Shown: positions 23,586 to 29,757 of the stretch, piece by piece | Position numbering within the stretch: the stretch's first letter is position 1 | Layout: every line of letters begins with the position of its first letter | Assembly (NCBI GenBank): GCA_036844765.1 | Contig: DAIUFE010000012.1 | Coordinates: forward strand, 1-38,099 | Direction: 5' to 3' | DNA length: 38,099 bases | Origin: Thermocaproicibacter sp036844765 | GTDB taxonomy: Bacteria; Bacillota; Clostridia; Oscillospirales; Acutalibacteraceae | Notes under the pieces: generated by a model | Told to the model about the DNA's origin: nothing | Databases searched by the model: none | Seen by the model: the letters and a program-made list of their open reading frames with translations, nothing else | Made by a program: the position numbers and the translations under genes

Positions 23586-24821
23586 TTGAAAAAATTCATG
23601 AAATTCCTAACCGCATCCGTCGCTGCCGCGGGATTGCTGTTCGCAGCGGTACTGGGCACGGCTGATTATTTTACCCCGGACTCCTACACCGTGGAGGAAG
23701 GCGGCAGCCTGAGCTGGTTTTCTGGCGCGCTCTCCATCGTGCGGCAGGGCGGCGCAGAGATCTCCGCCAGCGCCGGCGCTCCGCAATACCCCAGAAGTTA
23801 CGACGCGCAGCTGATGCTTTATGACAAGGTCCCCCTCAAGACGGTTCAGATCAATGTGGTGGACCAGACCTGCGTGGTGCTGTGCGGCATGCCGTTCGGC
23901 ATCCGGATGTTTACGGACGGCGTCGTCGTCGTGGGGCTTGCGGATATCAAAACCGGCACCGGCAGCGTCAACCCGGCTCTGGAGGCCGGGCTGAAGGTCG
24001 GCGACGTGATCACCGCAATCGACGGGAAATCCGTCGACAAAAACACCGACGTCCAGCAGGCGGTGGAACACTGCAGCGGGGCGGCGATGAAGTTCACCGT
24101 CAGGAGGGACGGGACCAGTTTTACCGTCCCCGTCCATCCGGCCCGGTCGGAAGCCGACGGCCTGTATAAAGCGGGCCTCTGGGTACGCGACAGCACCGCA
24201 GGTATCGGCACACTCACCTATTATGATCCCACCACAAACTGTTTTGCCGGCCTCGGGCACGGCATCTGCGACTCCGACACCGGCCAGCTCATGCCTCTGC
24301 TGAGCGGCGACATCGTCCCCGTGACCATCAACGGCATCACCAAAGGCCGCAAAGGGGCGCCCGGCGAACTGCGCGGATATTTTTCCGACGAGACGGCCAT
24401 CGGCACCCTTTCCGCAAACGTCCCCTCGGGCATTTTCGGCGAGCTTGCCCGGCCCGCGCAGGGACCGGTCCTCAAAGCGGCCATGAAGCAAGAAATCAAA
24501 CCCGGCGCCGTGAAAATTCTGACCACCCTTCACGGCGGCAAACCGCAGTACTATGACGCCGAGATCGAAAAGATCGACTACCGCGACAGCGTCCAAAGCA
24601 AAAACATGGTCCTGCGCATCACCGATGAGGACCTTCTGGCCCAAACCGGCGGCATCGTGCAGGGCATGAGCGGCAGCCCCATCGTCCAGAACGGCAAGCT
24701 GGTCGGCGCCGTCACCCATGTGTTCGTGAACGACCCCACGTGCGGATACGGCATTTTCGCAGAAAACATGCTGGAAGAATCCCGCGCGCTGGGCGCTTCT
24801 GCAAAGCGAAAAGCTTCCTGA
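23586..24821 (+). CDS. spoIVB: SpoIVB serine peptidase (S55), sporulation signalling
   Basis: This 411-residue protease is made in the forespore and activates the SpoIVFB/sigma-K pathway from the intermembrane space. It has an N-terminal membrane anchor (about 8-27), a PDZ domain (about 95-185, with NPALEAGLKVGDVITAIDG) and the S55 peptidase domain. Catalytic His225 is in GLGHGICD and Ser364 in GMSGSPIVQNGKLVGAVTHV. The start is TTG 23586 with GGAGGTGA at ideal spacing; the nearby ATG 23571 lies just before that Shine-Dalgarno. The frame stays open far upstream through repeat copy B, which is not part of the gene. spo0A follows, the conserved order in spore formers. Confidence 0.94.
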   Translation: MKKFMKFLTASVAAAGLLFAAVLGTADYFTPDSYTVEEGGSLSWFSGALSIVRQGGAEISASAGAPQYPRSYDAQLMLYDKVPLKTVQINVVDQTCVVLCGMPFGIRMFTDGVVVVGLADIKTGTGSVNPALEAGLKVGDVITAIDGKSVDKNTDVQQAVEHCSGAAMKFTVRRDGTSFTVPVHPARSEADGLYKAGLWVRDSTAGIGTLTYYDPTTNCFAGLGHGICDSDTGQLMPLLSGDIVPVTINGITKGRKGAPGELRGYFSDETAIGTLSANVPSGIFGELARPAQGPVLKAAMKQEIKPGAVKILTTLHGGKPQYYDAEIEKIDYRDSVQSKNMVLRITDEDLLAQTGGIVQGMSGSPIVQNGKLVGAVTHVFVNDPTCGYGIFAENMLEESRALGASAKRKAS

Positions 24822-24875
24822 ATTTCCATCCGCCAGTATTTTCCCCTAAAATCAAAAAAATATCTTCCCAATCTA

Positions 24876-24904
24876 TTGCCAAATTTTCCAATATATGGTA
24901 TGAT
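24876..24904 (+). promoter_or_regulatory. Promoter of spo0A
   Basis: TTGCCA (24876-24881) and TATGAT (24899-24904) are 17 bp apart. A TATAAT also occurs at 24910-24915. No clear sigma-H element or Spo0A box (TGTCGAA) was seen. Confidence 0.6.
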
Positions 24905-24938
24905 ATCGATATAATAAATCAATTAGGGGGATACAAAG

Positions 24939-25715
24939 ATGGAAAAACGCATTAAACTGCTGATTGCAAACGACAGTGCGGAGTTTCGCAACGAGTACGG
25001 TCGAGTTTTTGAAAATTCCGGGCTGGAAGTTTCGTATGTGGCAAAAGACGGCGTTTCGCTGCTCGATGCGCTCGGCTCCTCTCAGCCGGATGTCGTGCTG
25101 GCCAACCTGTTCATGCCCCGGCTGGACGGCATCGGCGTGATGAAGGCGTTTCGGGCGAAGATGCCGGGCTTCCGCCCGCTGTTCATCATTGTTTCCAATT
25201 TTACAAGCCCCACGCTGGAGCGCGAGGTCATGATGTCCGGCGCCGCTTATTTTGCGGTGGCTCCGTTCAACGCGGCGGATCTGGCCGACCGGATTCTGCA
25301 GCTGTGCTCGATGAACGGGATGAAAGTCCCGGCGCCCGCGCAGCCGCTGCCGGAGCCGGAGCCTTCGCTGGAGATCCAGGTGACGGAGATTCTGCACCAG
25401 ATCGGCGTTCCCGCCCACATCAAAGGCTACCATTATCTGCGCGATTCCATCATTATGGCCATCGAGACCCCTGACATTATCAACGCGGTGACCAAGCAGC
25501 TGTATCCCAATGTCGCAAAAAAATACAACACGACCGCTTCGCGCGTGGAGCGCGCCATCCGCCATGCGATCGAGGTCGCATGGGACCGCGGGGACGTGGA
25601 TATCCTCAATTCCTATTTCGGCTACACGATCCACAATACCCGAGGGAAACCGACCAATTCCGAATTTATCGCGATGATCAGCGACCGGCTCAGGCTCCAC
25701 ATGAAAACCGCGTAA
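24939..25715 (+). CDS. spo0A: Spo0A-type sporulation master regulator with degenerate receiver domain
   Basis: The protein has 258 residues, normal for Spo0A, and AGGGGG precedes the ATG. The C-terminal DNA-binding domain (about 140-258) is nearly textbook: IGVPAHIKGYHYLRDSI, NTTASRVERAIRHAIEVAW and KPTNSEFIAMISDRLRL. The N-terminal receiver (1-120) aligns without gaps to Spo0A but lacks key residues. The phosphoacceptor Asp56 is Asn56 (in DVVLANLFMPRLDG), the invariant Lys of the LKPF motif is Ala108 (FAVAPFN), and one acidic-pair Asp is Asn11. It should not be phosphorylated in the normal manner. Its place after spoIVB is the canonical spo0A locus, so it is not obviously a paralogue. Activity may be controlled by level, dimerisation or another ligand; that is inference. 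Confidence 0.93.
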   Translation: MEKRIKLLIANDSAEFRNEYGRVFENSGLEVSYVAKDGVSLLDALGSSQPDVVLANLFMPRLDGIGVMKAFRAKMPGFRPLFIIVSNFTSPTLEREVMMSGAAYFAVAPFNAADLADRILQLCSMNGMKVPAPAQPLPEPEPSLEIQVTEILHQIGVPAHIKGYHYLRDSIIMAIETPDIINAVTKQLYPNVAKKYNTTASRVERAIRHAIEVAWDRGDVDILNSYFGYTIHNTRGKPTNSEFIAMISDRLRLHMKTA

Positions 25716-26190
25716 ACTATTTTGTTCCTGCCGATGAATTTCCAAGGATAGCCCCCATAAACTTCTTTGCTTGATTGGCTGTGCATTTTATTTGCCAATA
25801 AGGCAAAGGAGTGTTTTTATATGCCAATCGATTGTGAAATCGACGGCTTTGGCGCCCGCTGAAAATCGGAGCTTTGCATGCTAAAGCTTTACATCGGGTT
25901 CCATCCTCACGGCCGGAAATTCATTTCTGCGCTCATCGGCAGTCATCATTTCCCATAAGCAAAAAAAATCACTGCTCTTTCGGAAAAGCAGCTTCCGGAA
26001 CAGCGATTCTTTCGTATAGATTGAAACCGGATACCCAAGGGACGATTCTCCGCCGGATTCTCCCTTCGTCACACGGATCCAAAAGGAAGAAACGGCGGTA
26101 AAATCCCGTGCCCCCTTATCGCCGCAATAGGCCCGCAGGACCGGCCGCCCGCCGTTCACAGTCCCCCGTCCCCATTGCTTTCCCGGCGTT
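25716..26190. other. Intergenic region after spo0A, no clear gene
   Basis: No convincing gene lies here. A 13-codon ORF (25821-25862, MPIDCEIDGFGAR) has AAAGGAG at good spacing. ATTGGC (25774-25779) and GCCAAT (25794-25799) are inverted repeats. A 92-codon minus-strand frame (25881-26159) has no family resemblance and no supporting signal. Confidence 0.4.
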
Positions 26191-26293
26191 TACAGCAATT
26201 CCATTTCAATTTGCGAATGATGATATGTTTTCCCTCCGCCGAAGGCGGGGGGAAAACACAAACCCACTTGCATAATCAACTGGAAATGCTGTA
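26191..26293. repeat. Palindromic repeat, copy C (103 bp)
   Basis: It starts TACAGCAATTCC and ends GGAAATGCTGTA, same orientation as copy A (4266) and inverted relative to B (23291). The centre is TGTTTTCCCTCCGCC-GAA-GGCGGGGGGAAAACA, where a T faces G (wobble) at the position that is C-G in A and A-T in B. It ends 17 bases from the arabinofuranosidase stop and could double as its terminator. Confidence 0.85.
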
Positions 26294-26310
26294 AGGCCTT
26301 TTCCGCGGCC

Positions 26311-27810
26311 TTATTTTGTAAGCCGGATCATGTTCCAGCTGTGCTTGCCGAGAACCGCCGTGAGCGTCCCGTTTTCCAGCTTCGACACGCCGTTTTTCCG
26401 GGGTGCGACCCGATCCGGGTCGGATTCCGTATCGACCGCCTTCCCATCGTCGTTCGTCAGGACGACATGCTCCGCGATGCGGTAGCCTTCCAACTGGCGG
26501 AGGTCACAGGTCAGCTCCATATCCTCCCGCAGGTCTTTATTTACGGCAAACAGCGTGACGGCATCCTTTTTTTCATCCCAGACCGCGGCGGAATCGAGGA
26601 AAGGCACTTTTCCGCACCGTTTTGATTCATAGACGGGGCCGTCCGCGACCGTCTCCAGCACCTTGCCGCGCCCGTAGCGAGAAGTATAGTAGAACGGATA
26701 GTAAATGGTCTGTTTCCACGCGCCGGTATCGGAGGTCATGATGGGCGCAATCACATTGACTAATTGTGCCAGACAGGCGACCTTGACGCGGTCGCAGTGG
26801 CGCAGGAGCGTGATCAGGATGCTCCCGACCAGCAGAGCGTCCTCAAAGTTGTAAACATCCTCAAGGAGGTGTGGTGCCTTGGTCCATTTTTTCAGCTTCC
26901 CGTCAGCCTCATTGGAATGGTACCACACGTTCCATTCGTCGAAGGAAATGTTGATCCGCTTTTTTGAATGCCTTTTGCTCTGGACAGAATCGCAGATCGA
27001 TACGACGGAATTGATAAAACGGTCTATGACGTTGTTGGAGGCGAGGAATTCCGCCGTGTCCCCCTCGCGGTTCCCGAAATACTGGTGGAGGGACAGGTAA
27101 TCGATCTGGTCGTACGCTTCGTCCAGGACGGTTTCTTCCCAGCTCCCGAAGGTCGGCATACCGTATGAGGAACTTCCGCAGGCGACGCATTCGACGGACG
27201 GATCCAGCATCTTCATGAGGCGCCCGGTTTCCGCCACGGTGCGCCCGTATTCCGCCGCCGTTTTATGGCCCATTTGCCAGGGGCCGTCCATTTCGTTCCC
27301 GAGGCACCAGAGTTTGATGTGATGAGGCTCCCGATAGCCGTTGGAGATTCTGAGGTCGCTGTAATAAGTCCCGGATGGAAAATTGCAGTACTCCAAAAGG
27401 TTCTTCGCGTCCTCGGGGCCCCTCGTGCCCAGGTTGACGGCCATCATCACTTCGGACCCGACGGACTTTGCCCATTCTGCAAACTCGTCGGTCCCTACGG
27501 AGTTGTCTTCCAAGGAGCTCCAGGCAAGGTCCGCCCGCACAGGGCGGGAAGCCTTCGGCCCCACGCCGTCCTCCCAGCGGTAGCCGGAGACGAAGTTTCC
27601 GCCGGGGTACCGGATCACGGGGACGCGGAGATTCCGGACAAGCTCCGCCGTATCCTTCCGGAACCCGTTTTCATCCGCAAAGGGGCTTCCCGGCTGGTAA
27701 ATTCCTCCGTACACGGCTCGCCCTCCGTGCTCGATAAAAGAACCGAAAATGCGTTTGTCGACTTCTCCGACCTTAAAATATTTGTCAAGATGCAGCACTG
27801 CTTTTTTCAT
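26311..27810 (-). CDS. Alpha-L-arabinofuranosidase, GH51
   Basis: This 499-residue cytoplasmic glycosidase (no signal peptide) removes L-arabinofuranosyl groups from imported arabino-oligosaccharides. The (beta/alpha)8 domain starts after an N-terminal strand (GSFIEHGGRAVYGGIY, RVPVIRYPGGNFVSGYRWEDG). The acid/base is Glu173 in WCLGNEMDG and the nucleophile Glu292 in ISFDEWNVWY. The C-terminal beta domain ends LTAVLGKHSWNMIRLTK. All are intact and the length is usual. ATG 27810 follows GGGGAGGAT. The AraC-type regulator gene lies immediately upstream on the same strand, probably its controller. Repeat copy C lies after its stop. Confidence 0.95.
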   Translation of the reverse strand: MKKAVLHLDKYFKVGEVDKRIFGSFIEHGGRAVYGGIYQPGSPFADENGFRKDTAELVRNLRVPVIRYPGGNFVSGYRWEDGVGPKASRPVRADLAWSSLEDNSVGTDEFAEWAKSVGSEVMMAVNLGTRGPEDAKNLLEYCNFPSGTYYSDLRISNGYREPHHIKLWCLGNEMDGPWQMGHKTAAEYGRTVAETGRLMKMLDPSVECVACGSSSYGMPTFGSWEETVLDEAYDQIDYLSLHQYFGNREGDTAEFLASNNVIDRFINSVVSICDSVQSKRHSKKRINISFDEWNVWYHSNEADGKLKKWTKAPHLLEDVYNFEDALLVGSILITLLRHCDRVKVACLAQLVNVIAPIMTSDTGAWKQTIYYPFYYTSRYGRGKVLETVADGPVYESKRCGKVPFLDSAAVWDEKKDAVTLFAVNKDLREDMELTCDLRQLEGYRIAEHVVLTNDDGKAVDTESDPDRVAPRKNGVSKLENGTLTAVLGKHSWNMIRLTK

Positions 27811-27848
27811 GACAAAAATCCTCCCCGCTTCATAGTCATAATACCGTT

Positions 27849-27857
27849 ATCATAGCA
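27849..27857 (-). promoter_or_regulatory. Candidate extended -10 of the arabinofuranosidase gene
   Basis: On the minus strand TGCTATGAT is an extended -10. The -35 position is poor (TGCTTT), as expected for a promoter that needs an activator such as an AraC-type protein. Confidence 0.45.
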
Positions 27858-27959
27858 TAGTTTCTATCGGAAAAGCAGTCATCTTTTTCCGATATTCTTG
27901 ACATTTTTTCCGGAAGTCAAAGGTTCAAAAAGGAGGGGGGCGATCCGCGCCTCTCCCGG

Positions 27960-28745
27960 TCACCGGCCTCTGGGAAAATATTTGCAGGGGGCGCATCCGA
28001 ACCGCCTTTTGAACTGCCTGGTGAAATGGCTTGCGTTAAAGAAGCCGCACAACTCCGCCACCCGCTGGATCTGCAGCGCCTCGTTTGTCAGGAGATTTTT
28101 CGCCCGCTCCATGCGCGCGTTCAGGAGATCCGCTTTCGGCGGAATTCCGAAAAAATGTTCGTAATAAAAATAGAACTGGCTTTTTCCCATATGAACCAGC
28201 CGGCACATCGAAGCGGTGTCCCACGCTTTTTCGCACTGGGTCAGCAGCGTGAGCCTTGCGATCTGGAATTGCCGGTAAAGGTCCGCTTCCGCGCCCTCCA
28301 GGGCACAGCCGCTGGAAAGGTGGCGGGAAATCAGCACGAACATCTGCCGGAGCAGCGCGTCCATCATGAGATCCGCGTGCGCCTTCCTGGTAAGGCATTC
28401 CTCCCGGAGTTTCCCGAAAATCGGCTCGAACATGCCCGGACGCGCCGGATAAAATACCCGGTTGAGCGGGATATCCATGCTTTCCAGCTTCTTCCGGTCG
28501 GCTTCGTCGGCCTGGAAATGGACGTAGCTGTTTTCAAACTCCTTCACCGCGCTGTAGTCCTGGCCGCATTCCGGGGTGTACAGCAGGCAAGCGTCCGGTT
28601 CCGCGACGCTGAGCTTCCCGTTCAAACGGACCTTCATCGGCTTCAAAAAGTGGAGGAACAAGTACGACCCGCCCCCATGCGGACGGTAAATTCTGTCATA
28701 ATCCGGGTTGCGGCGGTCGTAATCGCAGTATAAAATCCGAAGCAT
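27960..28745 (-). CDS. AraC-family transcriptional regulator
   Basis: This 261-residue protein has an N-terminal cupin-like sensing domain (about 1-135) and a C-terminal pair of helix-turn-helix motifs (about 160-258), with LVHMGKSQFYFYYEHFFGIPPKADLLNARMERAKNLL in the first and VAELCGFFNASHFTRQFKRRFG in the second (given as family-typical motifs). The HTH end matches the AraC signature closely. I chose ATG 28745 with AAAAGGAAC ahead; an ATG eight codons earlier (28769), preceded by GAGGG at short spacing, is an alternative. It stands upstream of the GH51 gene in the same direction and probably activates it in response to arabinose or an oligosaccharide. Confidence 0.9.
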   Translation of the reverse strand: MLRILYCDYDRRNPDYDRIYRPHGGGSYLFLHFLKPMKVRLNGKLSVAEPDACLLYTPECGQDYSAVKEFENSYVHFQADEADRKKLESMDIPLNRVFYPARPGMFEPIFGKLREECLTRKAHADLMMDALLRQMFVLISRHLSSGCALEGAEADLYRQFQIARLTLLTQCEKAWDTASMCRLVHMGKSQFYFYYEHFFGIPPKADLLNARMERAKNLLTNEALQIQRVAELCGFFNASHFTRQFKRRFGCAPCKYFPRGR

Positions 28746-29082
28746 GGCCTTTTCAGTTCCTTTTATCATTTTCCCTCGCGGCGGGAAGCGAAATCCTTTT
28801 ATAATGCCCAGTGTACCGCCGGCGGACAAAATGTCAAGAATGCCGGAGAAATTTTTCGCTTTCCTCCGCACCCCTCTCCCGCAGTCTTCAGAGTGTTAAG
28901 GCATGCGGGACGTCTGAAAGCACATTTATTCCGCGTCAAAAAAGAGTAGTTTCCAAAAAAGCTGAAAACGGAACGACTTCAGGCGCCGGCTGAATGCCGG
29001 CGCCTTGCTTTCCCGTGCCTTTCAGTGGGTCCCGCCTCAAACTTTTCAACAAAAATGTTTCTGAAAGTCACTTCTCAGCACT
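28746..29082. other. Intergenic region with a perfect hairpin
   Basis: No gene is seen. AGGCGCCGGC (28981-28990) pairs perfectly with GCCGGCGCCT (28996-29005) and a T-rich tail (TGCTTTCC) follows on the plus strand. It separates the AraC gene from the bofA region. No plus-strand gene ends here, so its role is unclear. Confidence 0.45.
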
Positions 29083-29136
29083 GAGAAGGGGCTGTCACAA
29101 AACTTTCGTTTTGCAACAGCCCCTTCTCGTTTTTTT
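29083..29136. terminator. Strong bidirectional-looking terminator after bofA
   Basis: GAGAAGGGGCTGT (29083-29095) pairs with ACAGCCCCTTCTC (29116-29128), and AAAAC with GTTTT closes the inner stem. Seven T residues follow on the plus strand and abut the bofA stop. On the minus strand, it follows bofA directly, with an A-run before it. The T-tract points along the plus strand, although no plus gene precedes it. Confidence 0.7.
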
Positions 29137-29400
29137 CTACTTAAAGATCAGGTTCAGCAGGAGCAGAAGCGTCACACCCGGTATCCCGGCCACGCCGGAG
29201 ACGCCGATCGACAAAGGGCTGAGGGGCAGCGACACGCCCGTGAAGCCCCCGGTCAGGTCCACGACCGCCAGCGCGCAGAAACCGACCAAGATCCCGCCGA
29301 CCGCGTGGCGGACGGGCCGTTTGGATTTCATGGCGACCTGGATCAAAACCAGCAGCAGAAAAACGCCGACGAGGCACAGCGCAACGGTCCATTCCTGCAA
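29137..29400 (-). CDS. bofA: BofA, inhibitor of pro-sigma-K processing
   Basis: This 87-residue membrane protein holds the SpoIVFB protease inactive in the mother cell until the forespore SpoIVB signal. Hydrophobic segments are at about 3-23 and 35-50, and the C-terminus GIPGVTLLLLLNLIF is the family hallmark. It follows a DUF2508 gene by 19 bases, the same pairing as yaaL-bofA in Bacillus. Thus two ends of one sporulation checkpoint, bofA and spoIVB, are encoded about 5 kb apart. Confidence 0.92.
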   Translation of the reverse strand: MQEWTVALCLVGVFLLLVLIQVAMKSKRPVRHAVGGILVGFCALAVVDLTGGFTGVSLPLSPLSIGVSGVAGIPGVTLLLLLNLIFK

Positions 29401-29419
29401 GGCGGCATTCCACCATTCC

Positions 29420-29677
29420 TTAAATTTGAAAAGCGGCGCAGTTCAGGTCGTACTTCTTCGCAAGGCCAAGAAGGTAGCGGTAGCGGGCCCTCAGCTCCTC
29501 CCGCTGGTAGATGCAGGCGTCGATGAGGTCGCTGTCGCACTCCTGCTCGAACCAGCGTTCGTTGTAGGCGAGCCGGCGGGATACGTCCCTGATTTCTGAA
29601 AGCAGTTCCTGTTTCTCAACCTCCGTCTTTTCGACTTTGCAGTCATTTCGCAAGAAAAGCCTCAGCACAGACTCCAT
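29420..29677 (-). CDS. DUF2508 (YaaL-type) protein
   Basis: The 85-residue protein is mostly helical and charged (VEKTEVEKQELLSEIRDVSR, then AYNERWFEQECDSDLIDACI and REELRARYRYLLGLAKKY). This pattern is that of the DUF2508/YaaL family, whose gene stands before bofA in many Firmicutes. The function is unknown. GGAAGGCGG precedes the ATG. A sigma-E-like promoter lies 26 bases upstream. Confidence 0.85.
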   Translation of the reverse strand: MESVLRLFLRNDCKVEKTEVEKQELLSEIRDVSRRLAYNERWFEQECDSDLIDACIYQREELRARYRYLLGLAKKYDLNCAAFQI

Positions 29678-29702
29678 ACTAACAATTCCGCCTTCCGGTG
29701 TA

Positions 29703-29732
29703 TATTTATGTTAGTAGGATGGTCATATATTC
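29703..29732 (-). promoter_or_regulatory. Candidate sigma-E (mother-cell) promoter of DUF2508-bofA
   Basis: On the minus strand GAATATAT (29732-29725) is followed after 14 bp by CATAAATA (29710-29703). The sigma-E consensus is roughly kmATATT, 14 bp, CATACAnT. Start would be about 19 bases before the DUF2508 ATG. Mother-cell expression fits bofA. Confidence 0.6.
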
Positions 29733-29757
29733 CAGGAAATATACGGAACCGGCCAAA

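Noticed and set aside
24939..25715. Spo0A as an intact phosphorylatable regulator
   Set aside because: The codons at the key positions read Asn (AAC) and Ala (GCT) in the provided sequence, not Asp and Lys, with good alignment around them.
25881..26159. 92-codon minus-strand frame after spo0A
   Set aside because: No ribosome-binding site, promoter or family resemblance was found; it begins beside repeat copy C.
4266..26293. Three palindromic repeats as a CRISPR array
   Set aside because: The copies are scattered over 22 kb with genes between them and are in both orientations; no spacer structure exists.
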